Assembly: GCA_963920765.1 (NCBI GenBank)
Contig: OY987244.1
Span: forward strand, 4,714,501-4,778,500
Origin: Ulota crispa
Lineage: Eukaryota > Streptophyta > Bryopsida > Orthotrichales > Orthotrichaceae
DNA length: 64,000 nt
Direction of reading: 5' to 3'
The translations under genes were made by a program, and so were the position numbers. This document shows, in pieces, positions 35,550 to 48,869 of the stretch. Each line of letters begins with the position of its first letter. Positions within the stretch are counted from its first letter, which is position 1. The notes under the pieces are model-generated. The model was not told the origin of the DNA. It searched no databases and worked only from the letters and a program-made list of their open reading frames with translations.

Positions 35550-38500
35550 ACCACGTGAGATTATTAAAAAAAACTTGGTTGTATCAACTGATTATTTTAT
35601 TTTTGCACATACTCTCAATACACTTATGCAAAATCATTTAAAGAGCTGCAAAGTCATATAAGTACAAGGCTCCCAAAAATAGTGTTCCTCTTTCTTCAAA
35701 CGCATCCCAAGTTTAAGAAGTCCCATTTTTTAAAATTATGCCATTGACAAATGATAAGGACCTTCATATCGAAGCATATAATCACAACATAAAATCAAGT
35801 TGATTGGGAGATAGTTCAATCAAGTTTTCCAAAATATCGAAATATCCTTCACAAATTTAGAACAAGGGCGTTTTCCAAAAGGCTGTAGCTTTTGGCAGTT
35901 TTGGGCAGAAACCCAAATAGGACTTCCGGAGTTAACAAAGCTGGATATATATTTATATCATATTTGAACGAGTGAAACTTAAAAAGCAATATGACTATTC
36001 TACTATAAATTTTTTGATGAGAATCAAGCAGAGGGATTCTACCTGTTGGGCTCAATTGCATGATTAAATTCCTTGTATTTTCAAGGCTTATAGAATCTGT
36101 ACGGCCATCCAGGTTGTATAATATCCATTACTTTTGTTGACCCTCTTGGGTAAAGGAGAAATAAGCAAATATTAGATTCCTATTGGAAGGTGTGCCAATT
36201 GGGACGGAAAATGCATAACCCACTTTATCATAGCTTTTCGTCACGTGAAAGAGGCACATGAGCCAAAGTCTATCTCCTCTCTCAATTTTAGGGGATTTAA
36301 TGAGTTTTCTTTTTTACTTTTTTAAATTAAGTTTTTTGTTATGATCAACTCATACATCACGACCAACCGACCTAAGATTGCTTGCATCACACAAAGGTGG
36401 CATGAAACCAGGCTCAAGACGATCCCACAAATCTTTACATATTTACTAATCAGAAAAGAACAAGTGTTGATTAACAACCCAATGGTCAATGCCACATGTA
36501 GCACTTTAGAATTTTGAGATTCAGAGGGTTTTCTTCCTGAAGTTGGGACCATCAAAACTTCGGGTCATTTGAACCCAAGTTTTTTTTTTTTTAAATGCAA
36601 AAAGTGCAATTTATTTTGGTACATCCTTAGTTAGGGCAATAATTTGATTAACCCGTGTTGAAGTGAACCTCTTATTTCAAAAACCCGCTAAAGATTTTAT
36701 GAGAGTCACCACAACTTGATCACTTTACTTTAATTAACATATCCTACTTGTATTGTAATTTTTGTTAAATGTAAAAACCTCTCACATTTTTTATTAGAAT
36801 ACTTTCCCAAAACAAGGCAAGAATGAATTACAATAACCATCAAACTCAATATTCAAAGTATGGTAGAGACAATCTTGTGAAAATTTGTACAAAAAGCTCC
36901 AAAAGTATTGGACCTAATCAACATTCATGACATTCAACATCAATTTGTTAGGTTCATTGTTGTATACCAGGTGTCTTCAGCCCTACAAGCAGCATTGACG
37001 CTTGCTGTTTTGAAGAAGAAAAAAGAAAACAATCAATGAAAAAAACTTAAAAATATGTTGTAAATATTTTCATGAACTTTATTTTTAATGTATGAGTTGA
37101 GACATTGTCATAATAAACTTGTGAGAATCCACCCTAAGTTCTTTTTTTCTCAGAAACTAAGAATTGAACCTTTGTGCACACTTAAGTCTCTATAGCAGGT
37201 AGGTTTTAGTTTAGCATAAAATTTGATGACCTTTCAACTTTGCTATACACTAATCCTATTAACAAAACTCTTATTTGAGAAACATCAAAATGCTATGGAA
37301 TAATGCAATAGGTAGACAAGAAAACAAGGCAAGTGACTTTTGTGTTCCTTAGCTAATAATAGTCATGTTAAAGAGCTTGAATGTGATTCGTTGTTCAATC
37401 TACTTGTACATTGTGCAAGATCATACTCATCTCTTAAAACAAGCAGTAAAAACCAGCTAAATAAAACTATTAAACTATTTGGCTTGGTTAATCAAACTCA
37501 ACAAATCATGGATTAGGTTGTGGGTTTTTCAATTCCTTGGTTGCGTAATTAGCTTAGTTATCTATATTGGTTAAAACATCATATTAGGGAAATTGGGAGA
37601 AAAAAAAAAGGGACCATTTGTACTCCACCTTAATCCCACATGAGTAAATGTAGGCATAGCTATTGCTCAAAAGTTGCAATTATCAAAGTTCTTGGAGGCA
37701 ATCAATGAGACTTCACTATTGTATTGTACAAGAAAATGTACGCTTGTTTTTTGGTGCTATATGTTGACATATAAGTTACATAATGGTAAAAATAGTGAAA
37801 GTCCTAGAATGTAATGTTTTCCCAAATTTACCTAATATGGTGTTTTAGGTGATTCATTGAGCCTTACTTAGCCTCTAAGTGGCTTTAGCATGTTCTTATA
37901 AGCCAAGAATCTAGTGGCAATCTTGCCAAGGAAAACTTGTCCTAAACAATCCATCCACAGTGGTTGCAAATATCTGTATTAACTATGATTGAGTCATTCA
38001 ATAATCATTGTGAAAATTTATAGTCATTATGTACCACTTGTTTAGGACACATTTTTCTTCACAACCACCTATTAGGTGATTGATATGCAAAGGTACTTGA
38101 TTAGTAATGCATTTGTCCATTTTAACTACAATCTACTTTTCCTCGAGATCTACCCCTTCAGTCCTAGAGATTAACAAGTGAAGTTCCTATTTGGGTAGAT
38201 GTTGTTTTACCTTTTTCATGCCACTGTTCTTCATATCTCATAATCAATCAATAATTCAATTGGCATTCTTGATTTTGCCTCTCTTTATACTATGACAAGA
38301 GTTTTTGAAATTTTAACAAACAAAAATTGTAATTTTAAAGTTTAAGTAGTTTTTCTATTTTCATTTTTTACTTGCTAACACTACAACAATTGCCTATTCT
38401 CTCCTAACATTGAGCGCAATCATTTTTCTAGCCAACTCGTTATAGTTGATTCATGTATTCAAATTTTAATAAGTGCAAGGTGGCCCTCCATCTCTCAAAG

Positions 38501-38612
38501 AGCTCCTTCTTTATCATTACGTGGACTTGGGGTAGAAAAATCCAAATACTCATCTTCAAGAAAATGCAAGGATTGGCAAATTTATGACTTGGAATTCCAA
38601 ATTCAGATAACC
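35550..38612. other. AT-rich intergenic, no gene or clear element
   Basis: Open frames are short and without resemblance to known families. A small inverted pair (AACTTCGGGTC / GAAGTTGGGACC) lies near 36535-36565, next to a run of T. Nothing else stands out. Confidence 0.4.
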
Positions 38613-38616
38613 TTAA

Positions 38617-39322
38617 TCCCTAAAGGACCATTGCCCCCTTGGAGGACAAACAGGATTATGGGCATGTACTTACAACTAAATCACTTTGTGTGATTTTTAA
38701 AACTTTTATGGAAGATGGTGAATTCAAAGATCTGGGTGGGAATCTATTTTTCTTCATTCCGACATTGAAGAAGTTATGCATGAATTTCTAGAAAAAGGGG
38801 GAGAGTGGGGAGCCCAAAAACTTCTTTAAAAATTGCATTTTTTTGAAATGAAAATTTGAAAATGGTTCTTTAGATGTACACATGTGTGGGAAGCTTTGAA
38901 TCACTCATTTTTGATTGATGAGATGAAAGTTATGAGAAGTTTGAGTATGCTGGTACCATACCTACCCGCGAACTACAACTTCTCATAACTTTCATCTCAT
39001 CAATCAAAATTGAATGACTCAATGCTTCCCACATATGCGTATATCTAAAGAATCATTTTCAAATTTTCATTTTAAAAAAAAAAAGCAATTTTAAAAAAAG
39101 TTTTTGGGCTGCCCAAGTTGCCCAATAAACAAAGAAAACTACACATCATGCAATAACTTTTGAACCATGTAGCCATAAGTTATAAAAATTGTTGGACCTT
39201 AAAGCTACTCCTTGGACCCATCATGTTTTAAAATTTTCAAAGAGAAAATATAAAAACCCCTTTAAAGGTGAGCTGCCCGAAACCGCTATGTTGCCAAAAA
39301 ATGTTGTTCAGGGCTTTAGGAG
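38617..39322. mobile_element. TTAA-flanked foldback element M (706 bp)
   Basis: TTAA at 38613-38616 and 39323-39326; ends TCCCTAAAGGACCATTGCC and GGGCTTTAGGAG. The centre is a palindrome of about 140-bp arms (about 38800-38945 and 38975-39125) around CTGGTACCATACC. The arms are the same sequence as the right module of elements G, N' and Q, so M looks like an inverted duplication of one half of that family. Confidence 0.85.
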
Positions 39323-39326
39323 TTAA

Positions 39327-41619
39327 GTTGTAAATTTATCATTGCTAGCCACTAATTTATTTCATCTTTTTGATTTTTCAATACTATAATTATCATTGAA
39401 TTTTATTGTTAAAAGAAAAAATTTATAATAGAAGTTATGTCAAATGTATATGTTAAGTCCAATTATAAGTATGTTTGTGAATGTGTTTTTGATTTTGTAT
39501 ATTTTATAGATATACATTGTATTAGTTGCTCATGTCAAAACTAAATAAAAATTAAGATGTGGGAGGCATGCCAACGAGTTCCTTTCTATTAACAATTCAT
39601 TGTGCATTTGCCTACGGCCAACAAAATGATGAATTCTTTTTACTTTGGGCATTGCCTTGATTAAACAACATAGGGTCCAAGTGTCCTATGATTTGCAAAG
39701 CATACCAAACTTCAATCACTACCGTGTCAATATGGAAGCATTTACAAACAAAAAGTTACGATTAATAGTAAATCAATCATATTGTATTGAAAAGCTAGAA
39801 ATGATATGTTTCCTAATATTTAAATAAAATTACCGGCCTGTACCAGAGGCAAATATCTAGAATATAGAGCATTTCCTTTGTTAAATGCATTGGAGAAATT
39901 GTTAAAATAGAGAGCACTCTCCTTTTCAAGTATAGAACAAACACCTTCCTTTTTATATTTGTCTCTAGGCACACTTGGGAGACTCAGGTCTCAGGGTACA
40001 TGAAAAAACCAAAGCATTGTAAGGTCCAATTTTAAATACTTTTACGACCAAGTAAACAAATATCATAATTTTCGCCCCAATGTTGTTAGTAGTTAAATTA
40101 ATGTTCCATTTTTATTAACATATAATTCAATGTTTCCAAACTTAAGTATGAAATCAAGGCTTTTCCAAACTTAGGAAAACTTATCGAAGTGACCCAAGGT
40201 GAAAAATCAAAGTTTGCATGCACACCCGAGATCCATGTGTTGAAACTTGAGAAACTTGGAAGATAGTTGTTTACCAAGCCAATTATAATTCCGCCTTCAT
40301 GCATTATTTTTGAACAACCAATGTCACAAATGTACAAACTTGTTACATAAAGATAAAGTTGGTAATAAGGGGGTTAAAATTTTAAAATTCTACAAGAAAA
40401 GATAGATGTAATAACCAAAGTAAGAGTATCTCCAGTCAACCTCAAAACTTTCATCATTGGAAAAGAGGATGTTTTTTGTTTCTATGTTGACCACTTATTT
40501 CCCCCACCATTCCAGTTAGGTAAAGTATTGTTCAACAAATAACAAGCATCTTTGTTTGCAAAAATAAATAAATTCTCAATCGTTGATTCTTCAACCTATT
40601 AATACTTCAAAAAAAGATACTGCTTGAAGAAGATAACGTGCAGTCGTGCACAAGGATATTGCAAATTTTGTTGTGTCAAAGCAAATATTTTGGTGAATCT
40701 GTGCATTAGTTGCTCCCCTTTCATCCAAAAGTCTCTCTCACTCAATGTTTTGTAGTATAGGTGGAGATATTCCAAGGATTGCAAATATCTGTATTACTAA
40801 GTGGGAGGATATCAACTCCGTGGCCTTTTTAAAAACCTTTTAGAAACTTTAGGTGTAAGCTGAAGCAACAAATAACACTTAGATATAGAACACCAAGCAC
40901 CCTCCAGTTATGTCCTTTTCAAATTTTATCTAGAGCAATTTGGTGGAAGTTGAAACAATAAGGATGTCCCAAATATAAAACACCAAATGCCCTTTAACCA
41001 TGTGCTAGAAAATCAACAAAATAGCAAATGCCTCCTAACAAAGTTTGAAAGAGTAGCATTGTGATGAAAATAATTATTGTTTTTTTTTTTTTTGCAAAAA
41101 ATGACCAAAATAACATTGCATCTAGACTAGATTTTCAACTAATTGTAAAATATTGATTTTTTGTAAATTACTTCAAGATTAAAATTTAAACTAATTGATT
41201 AGATACTTCAAAATCGAATGTTGCATTACCCATACGTGTCCAACTTGCGCAAAGCAAATGCCTATATACTAGTTTAGTATGGAGGACTGATCGAGTAAAA
41301 GGGCCAAGGATTCTAAGGTCATGTCTATCCGTATGATTTTTTGCTGGAGGTGCATAGAGACACCAGCCAACTAAGCCAAGCCACCAAGTTTGAAAGAGAC
41401 AGGCTTCTAGAGCCGAACCAAGTGCGCCGAGATCTTTCTTGTATCTCATGAAATATATAAGCACAAATGAATTGTAGACACCTGGCAACACTACAAGGGT
41501 TCATCAAGCTTCTCAGAGAAAGGGATGCAAAATTAGGGATGCAAAATTACAGAAAAGAAAACGAAATTACAAGGGCTGCTTTACTCTAGGAGTGAAGATC
41601 ATGAAAACTTGAGATCAAT
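39327..41619. other. AT-rich intergenic; possible Harbinger-type ends at 40428 and 40771
   Basis: TAA/GAGTATCTCCAG at about 40428 and GGTGGAGATATTCC at about 40758-40771 could be the ends of a small PIF/Harbinger-like MITE, but the duplication is not clean. No gene is recognised in the rest. Confidence 0.3.
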
Positions 41620-41623
41620 TTAA

Positions 41624-42518
41624 CTCTAAAGGATAACGGCCTTTATTATGTCAAAAGACATTTAAAATTACTATTTCTATGGTAAAGAGTAAAAAAGTTT
41701 GAAAATTGATCTTTTTGCATATCTAACCGTAGAATCTTGTACTAGACTTGTATAAGAATTTAAAGAAAAAAATTCAAAAATTTTGACCACACAAATTGCA
41801 AGATATTTGCTTTTAAAGTGTAAAGAAAACTTTTTTGCACATGATTAGATTATTTGATTTTGAACTTTAACTTAAATTTTTTGTATCATAGAGTTTGGAA
41901 GTTTAAATCTTTATGGTGGAAAATTGAGTTGAGAATCTTTGGAAAAAGAACCAAAACAAAGAATACTTAATTTTCATTCTTAAAAAAAAAGGGGGGTAGA
42001 AGAAGGAATGAGATTGAACAAAAACTTGAATTATTAATTACCTTGCAATGGTATTGAAACACAATAATCCCAATGGTGAGATTGTTCTAGCAAGCAAACT
42101 TCACCCTTTCCAACATTTTTTTTTGAAAAAATGTTAAAACTTGCATTCAAAAATGAACTTTATAAATTATCTTTTCAAGAAGATGTTTAAATTGCCCAAA
42201 TAACTTTCTCATAACTTGTCCAAATGGAATGAATCAAAGCTTCAGATGTAGACTAAGATATAATCTTTGAGATTTATTTTTTGAATAAATCAAGTTTTTG
42301 TAAAACAAAGTTCTATTGCTTGGACTCCCCAAATTTGTGCTTATGTGGGCATAACTTTTGCTTCCACGCATAGATTGAAATAAAAGTTATATTCTCCCAA
42401 AACTAATGTATTTATCTATCTTGAAAAAAGTTTCAAAAAATCAAGACAAAAATTGAGGTGGTAAGTACTTGCTCAGAATCCCATTTGTCCTCCCAAAGGG
42501 AAAACTTTCTTTTAGGGG
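41624..42518. mobile_element. TTAA-flanked element N, copy 1 (895 bp)
   Basis: TTAA at 41620-41623 and 42519-42522; ends CTCTAAAGGATAACGGCC and CTTTTAGGGG. It matches 59819-60737 in the same orientation over most of its length (shared words GTCAAAAGACA, TTTGCATATCTAACCGTAG, CAATAATCCCAATGGTGAG). The two copies differ in the right-hand third. Confidence 0.86.
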
Positions 42519-42522
42519 TTAA

Positions 42523-43195
42523 CCAAAATTTTAGTCCATATCAATCTCCAAGTGCTTATTATATTATGAGTATAATAAGACCAATTCCCTTTTATGTAAA
42601 AGCCTTAAGACCAAAAAGTTGAGGTCCCTAGACCAAACTTTGGGATTTTCAAGAAAAATGGGATAAAAAAAAAGAGGCCAAAGAGAACCATTGGTAATCT
42701 CAATCCATCCTACAATGTTGATTATCTTAAAATTATGTTTTAAATTCAAGTAATCATATTTTAAGAAAATTTGACAATGATCCTGGAGTCAAGAATTGGC
42801 TTCCCATTTTTGGATGACCCCATTGTTGAAGTTGGGGCCAAGTTAGATCTTATCATTTAAATATTGCAATATGCTTTGAAAATATGGCCATGCCTCCTAG
42901 TGTAAAGGGCTTGAGGCCATGTTTGTAAAATTAACCAATTAGAACCAAGTGTTGGAGATGTTAGACTCTAGAAACCAATCTCAACTTGTAGTGTAAAGCG
43001 CCCCTTATAATGATCGTTTTACATAACGCTTTGTGTGTTTTTAGTGTAAACATGATTGTTATTGGGGAGATTTTGAGTTTCCTTGATAATAAAACCCGTA
43101 CTTATCATTTTCAAGCAGTCTTTTTAATGCATACACTGGATATTGCCTATACATTTATACTATAACTAGAAATTTTCAAAAGTCTAATTGATTTT
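42523..43195. other. AT-rich intergenic, no gene recognised
   Basis: No supported feature between the TTAA element and the retrotransposon. Confidence 0.4.
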
Positions 43196-43200
43196 TATCT

Positions 43201-43403
43201 TGTTGTGATAGAGCTACAGACTCTAAAGAAAGTGTTGGGAATAGAAAACACAACAAGGACACAAAAGAGATATAGGAAGACCAAAGATAGGATGTAAAAG
43301 TCCTTCTCTACTATTGGTCCATGGGATCCCTTTACTAAAGTAAACTCCAGTGAACTCTAGTTAACTATGTGTAGAGCGTATTAATAGAATACTTATCTCA
43401 ACA
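43201..43403 (-). repeat. Copia 3' LTR (203 bp, internally deleted)
   Basis: Same sequence as 48210-48480 apart from substitutions and a 68-bp deletion after AAAGAGATAT. Confidence 0.92.
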
Positions 43404-43414
43404 CTCCTCTTTGC
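43404..43414 (-). promoter_or_regulatory. Copia polypurine tract
   Basis: GCAAAGAGGAG on the minus strand abuts the 3' LTR, the position where plus-strand synthesis is primed. Confidence 0.75.
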
Positions 43415-43650
43415 TCAACACAATATTTGTATCAAATTCTAAACAATGTCTTATATGATAATTCCCGTAATCTTGTAAGATATATGGTTGTTGCCTCATT
43501 AAAACCTTATCCGGGAAGACCCTGTTAATGATCAAGGATAAAACCATAGATGAGGGAAAAAGAGTACAACACCCTTAACAATCCATTCACATGGTAAAAT
43601 CCAATGGGAAAAATCCATGGAAAGATGGTAAGGGTTACTACAATACAAAC

Positions 43651-46600
43651 CTATTGAATCTCTTGCTCCAAAGTATTGAGTCGCCGCATTCTAATGCCAT
43701 GAATAAGTTGGCAATGTGTACATAATGGAAGGGCTTTGGTGAAGAGTTCCGCAAGCTTATTTGCCGATATGACTTTCTTGATTTCAAGTGCTTGCGCTGT
43801 AATCAAGTCATGGATGTAGCTAAAGTATTTGGGATCAATATGTTTTGGTCCAATCACCTTTAATAAAACCCGCTTGCATTTGTGCAACACAAGCACTATT
43901 ATCTTCATATAAAATAGTTGAAGAATTATTATATGATAATCCTTAATTTGTTTGAATAAACTTATCAACGGATTTCAACCAAATGCATTCCCTAGAAGCT
44001 TCATGTAAAGCAATAATTTTTGCATGATTAGATGATGTTGCAATTAGTGTTTGTTTTACCGATTTCCAAGATATAGCAGCTCCATGCCTTAAGAAAACAT
44101 AACATGTTTGAGACTTGGCTGTTGCAGGATCAGATTTATAACCAGCATTAGTATACCCAACCAATATAGGATTTGCTAATTTAAAATAATGCAATCCCAA
44201 ATCTTTAGTCCCTTGTAAATAACAAAGAAGATGTTTGATACCATTCCAATGTCAAAGTGTTGGACGGGCACTATGTCTTGCAAGTACATTGATTGCAAAT
44301 GCAATGTCAGGCCTTGTAGATGTAGCCAAATATAAAAGCGCTCCAACCGCAGCGAAGTATGGATATTGTTCACCCAATGGTTCCTCCTCCTCCTTGCAAG
44401 GACAATAAGGTCCTTCACTATTGTTACTCCAACCAACCATAGGCGTAGATAACGGGTAAGCATCCGTTATATTAAACCTTTTCAATACTCGGTTTATATA
44501 AGCCTATTGGGAAAGAAATATGCTACCATTTTTCAAGTGAATCATTTGTAAGCCAATGCAAAAGGTAGTTTTACCAAGGAGTTTCATCTGAAACTCATGA
44601 ATAAGTAATTTTGTAGCTGCAATACATGCTAATTTGGTGCCCACAAGGTTTGAATCATCAACATATATCGCAATGATCACAAATCCATGGTTATCTCTTT
44701 TAATAAAAAGACATGGCAACAATGGATCATTTATAAAGTGATGCTCAACAAGATAGTTCCGCAATTATTGATACCATATGCATTCATATTGCTTAAGACC
44801 ATATAACGCCCGTTGTAATTTGACACCACAATATTTTTTTGGAATAGGGGTGACTTGCTTATTGGTTTTGAGGCCAAGTGGAACCTTCATATAAATATTA
44901 TTATGAAGAGAATCATAGAGATAAATAGTAGCAACGTCCATAAGACGCATTTCCAATGTAGTGTGTACGGCCATTCCAAGAAGATATTGGAATGTAATAG
45001 AATCCATAGCCGGTGAATATGTAGATACATAATTAACTTTAAAATTTTGAGTGAAACCCTGAACCAAATGCACTTTGTAACAAATGATTTGTTCTTTGTC
45101 ATCCTGTTTGCGCACAAATATTAACTTGTATCCAAGAGGCTAAGAAGAAAGATTATTAATAATTGGTCCAAAAATTTGTCTCTTACGCAAAGAAACATAC
45201 TCCTCTTCAATAGCGGCTTTCCACTTCATCCAATCAGAGCAACGCATCGCTTCATCAATAGTCATTGGTTCAGGATTATCTTTCTTGCAAGAAAGATATT
45301 ATGCAATCATACAAATAAATGTTTCATTTATGTCAATAGTTACTCTGTCTCAAATATCATGTGTATTGCAATACATCATAGATAATTCAATATCTGACTT
45401 GGGAATATTATGTTCAGAAACAAAATTTTCTTCCTCAGGAGTTGCAAATCCCATAAAAGTAGAAGTGGTTGCTGTAGGAGTAGATGAAATAGTCTTGCGC
45501 TTGCGTGGTTGTTTATCAAATCCACAAGTCCGCTTGCCCACCAATTGCAAAGTTGGAGTAGAAACGGTTTTTGGAATTGAAACTTGAGCAGGGAGATTTT
45601 GAGCTTCACTTAATGGAGTCTTGGTTATCCTTGGTGCATCATTGAAATCATCAAGTGTTTGATCCGCAATCTTTTGCAAATGCAAAATTTTAGCAACCTC
45701 AGTTTTAGCCAAAGATGTTCGAGGATCAGGGTTCAATGTAAATACTTCAGTTGCCTTAAATATAATGCCATTAGAATGCTCCTGAATAGATGCTTCTTCT
45801 TGAAAAGATGGAATCTCATCCTCTTCAAATCAACAATTGGCAAAACGAGCTCAAAGCAACGTACGAGTGTAAGGATTGATATAACAAATAATGCTTAGAG
45901 AGTTAAATCCAATATAAATGCCTTTTTGTTGACGAGCTCCAATAGTATGGCATTAGGGTTCTGGAACTGGAACCTATACACAACAATCAAACACTTGCAG
46001 ATGAGATACATTAGGAATACGCCCTGAAATAAGCTCTTATGCAGAAGCATTCTCCAAAGAAGAAGCGCGGAGTCAAATCAAAGCTGCTTGTAAAACTGCA
46101 TGTCCCCACATAGATGCTAGCAGGTTTGAGTGAAGAAGCAATGGTCTTGTAATAAGCTGAATCCGTTTGATAAAAGACTTTGCCAATCCATTTTGAGCAT
46201 ATTCATATGGAAGTGAATATGTTAAATCAATCCCTGTTGCAATACAATAGTCTTCAAAGGATCTTCATCGAAATTCCCAAGCATTATCCATACGTAATGT
46301 CTTGATTGAATAGTCAAGGAAATGGGCTTTGAAGCGGATCAACATTGATAATAAATTGACAAAAACCAAATTTCTTACTGATAATAATGAGACATGTGAT
46401 TGCTTGCTTGGTGCATCAACCAAAACCAAAAAATATTGGAATGGTCCTGATATAGGATTTATTGGACCACAAATATCACCATGTAGCCTTGAAAGCATTG
46501 GTGGTAATTTATGAGGAAGCTTCCATAATGATGGTTTGGCAATCAATTTGCTTTGCACTCATGCTTGACATAATTTCATAGAATTTACGTTTGCAACTTG

Positions 46601-47164
46601 CAGATTGTGTCCAGCAACACAAGGAATAATTTTCCTAAACAATGTAGAACATGGATGACCAAATCGTCCATGCCAGAGTGAAATTTTATTATCTTTAGAA
46701 GATATAGCAAAATTGTATACACTAGGTGGCCGGATTGCAATCCAATACAAACCACTTGCCGCAGCAAAGGCTGTTTCCACAATTTTATTATTAAACATAA
46801 TAACCAAAGCCTCACGACTATCTAGAATTTTGGTCGAGAGGTGAAAACCCTTGGCGCACACATCCCAATAGCTGATCAGACTTTGGGGGGCAAAGGGAGA
46901 ATACATAGTACGCATGCATGTAATGGTGGTGCCCTCATGCAATATCACCTTTGCTGGCCCCTCCTGGAATTGAAACACATTCAATCTAGCCATAGTAATA
47001 AAACTTTTGGTTTTCCAAGATGAAAGATTATGTTCATCAAAAAAATGTTTATTATGCAAAATTGTATGTGTTGTTGCAGAGTCAAGGAGGACATCAGATG
47101 ACTCACTGGTATGAGTGTTTTCAACAACATATACTTTGAAAACCTCAGCTTCAAATGGATCCAT
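43651..47164 (-). pseudogene. Copia pol remnant: protease, integrase, reverse transcriptase, RNase H
   Basis: 47164-46559 carries a protease-like DSATTHTI site and the GAG-pre-integrase region (LWHGRFGHP). After an in-frame TGA, 46558-46265 continues into the integrase core (HGDICGPI, LVLVDAPSK). A poorly conserved linker follows (45736-45350). Reverse transcriptase follows at 45115-44765 and, after another stop, 44764-44504 with the YVDD catalytic box. 44485-43651 holds the RNase H region (VGYTNAGYKSDP, SCH-like HAKIIALHEASRE) in shifting frames. At least two nonsense codons and several frameshifts rule out a functional polyprotein. Confidence 0.88.
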
Positions 47165-47218
47165 AGACGCATCTATGGAATGAGCCTCTTGAGCTTCAGC
47201 TCACAGCTTTTTGTTGTC

Positions 47219-48142
47219 CTAGAACATTTTTATAAAATATTCCAATGTACGACAACTAGTGGCCAAATGACCCACTCTGCCGTACTTGTGACAAGAACGC
47301 GTCTCTAGTGGACGCTTACCATTATTATTAGAAGGAGTGGTATTCTCCTTTGGAACATGGTGATTAGGACGTCTAGACTGACCTGAGTGTTTATACTTAT
47401 TTTTCCTATGTTTCTGTGCCTTAGACATGACACTAAAAACTTTAACAACATAAGACTCAAGAACCGGGGTACCAACTAGATGTGACTTTGCATTACAAAG
47501 TAAGAGTTCGTTTTGCTTTTTGGCAAGAAGTAACAGAGACATGAGATCTAAGAGAATCTCATATTTCATGTTTCTGTATTGTTGTGCAAGTACAACAGAG
47601 GCGGGTGGAAATGTTGAGAGAGTTTTTTCAATCATTTCCTCCTTAGTGATAGCCCGACCGCACAACCTCAACTGCGATACAATACAAAATAATTCACTAT
47701 TGAAGGAAACAAGTGTTGGAAAATCCAACACTCGTAGATGAGTCCAATCATGTAGGGCTCTAGGAAGAAAAATGGTTTTTTGGTTATCAAAACAAGACTT
47801 GAGCTTATTCCAAAGCTCATTAGGATTTTTGACCTCTAGGTACTGATATTGTAAAGATGGAGCAAGATGGCGACAAAACAAAAGTAATGCTTTGTAAGAC
47901 ATAGCTGTTAAATCAGTGGTACTTACAGTAGAAGGCTGATTAGAAGGGTTATCAAACGCAATGCACTGGGATAATTGCTCCCCATAAACATGTGCTTTTG
48001 CAGTTCTTGCCCATAGAAGGTAATTGCTCCTATCAACCTCCAATTGTGCAAAGAGAAGAGGCTGAAGCCTTGGTGCTTCAACGTTGGGAGTAGCTGCTGG
48101 CACTACAACAGATGTGGTAGCAGAAGAACGTGAAGTAGCCAT
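47219..48142 (-). pseudogene. Copia gag (UBN2-type) with altered zinc knuckle
   Basis: Open for 307 codons from ATG 48142, about 65 bp after the 5' LTR. The N-terminal two thirds have the UBN2 capsid-like pattern (FAQLEVDRSNYLLWARTAKA, NPNELWNKL). A zinc-knuckle-like CHKYGRVGHLATSC lies near the C-terminus, but its second Cys is Tyr, so metal binding is doubtful. The product would form the virus-like particle. The frame is intact, but pol behind it is broken. Confidence 0.85.
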
Positions 48143-48194
48143 GAAGGATGAAGGACAGTACTAATAAACTCCCTCAAAGGGATTAAAGCAAAGA

Positions 48195-48209
48195 AGCGTG
48201 CTAATAACG
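48195..48209 (-). promoter_or_regulatory. Probable Copia primer-binding site
   Basis: CGTTATTAGCACGC directly after the 5' LTR resembles the TTATCAGCACG-type primer sites seen in many plant Copia elements. The complementary tRNA cannot be confirmed here. Confidence 0.45.
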
Positions 48210-48480
48210 TGTTGTAATAGAGCTACAGACTCTAAGGAAAGTGTTGGGAATAGAAAACACAATGAGGACACAAAAGAGATATAACAAAGTATGCAAGGAG
48301 AAGAAGTAACAAGTGTTTCCATCCAAGTAGGGTTTGCCTACTATATACAAGGGAAGACCAAAGATAGGATGTAAAAGTCCTTCTCTACTATGGGTCCATG
48401 GGATCCCTTTACTAAAGTAAACTCCAGTGCACTCTAGTTAACTATGTGTAAAGCGTATTAATATAATACTTATCTCAACG
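48210..48480 (-). repeat. Copia 5' LTR (271 bp)
   Basis: Upstream LTR in element orientation. It carries a 68-bp segment (about 48281-48348) absent from the other LTR. Confidence 0.92.
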
Positions 48481-48591
48481 TATCCAATTCATTCAAGTTT
48501 CAACAATTTTTTTAACATCTCATTTGGATCATGACTTTGTATTGCTTTTTGAATCTCCCCACTCATTGAGTAGGAAATTGGGAACATCAAA

Positions 48592-48830
48592 GCACTATGG
48601 TGCATGACTTATAACCAACAACTCCCAATTCAAGTGGTTAGCCTAAGGCTTTGTCAAAAAAAATCATCAAAAAATTGAGTCCACCAAGATGATTCTTAGG
48701 ATTTAAGCTTCATCTTGGTGGACTCAATTTTTTGATATATATTTTTTGACAAAGCCTTAGGCAAACCACTTGAATTTGGATTAGCTGGTTATAATTGTCA
48801 TACACTATATTACTATGGTGGAATATTTTT
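48592..48830. repeat. Palindromic element, arms about 115 bp
   Basis: TTGAGTCCACCAAGATGA and its inverse flank a 17-bp loop near 48700. Pairing continues outward through GCCTAAGGC, CAAGTGG and TATAACCA. No clear target duplication. Probably a foldback MITE. Confidence 0.7.
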
Positions 48831-48869
48831 AAAGCAAAATACATCCTCCAACCCATGGGCATACATTAG

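Larger units (their letters stand above)
43201..48480 (-). mobile_element. Ty1/Copia LTR retrotransposon, degenerate
   Basis: The two LTRs are 43201-43403 and 48210-48480. They begin TGTTG and end CAACA (CAACG in the right copy), with flanks TATCT (43196-43200) and TATCC (48481-48485) as a slightly decayed 5-bp duplication. The coding order on the minus strand is gag, protease, integrase, reverse transcriptase, RNase H, which is diagnostic of Copia. A purine-rich tract lies directly next to the 3' LTR. Several stop codons and frame breaks make it non-autonomous. The LTRs differ at about ten positions plus one 68-bp gap, so the insertion is not recent. Confidence 0.95.

Noticed and set aside
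47219-48142. Domesticated gag gene
   Set aside because: The intact frame sits in place between an LTR and a broken pol, and its zinc knuckle is damaged. Nothing suggests separate selection.
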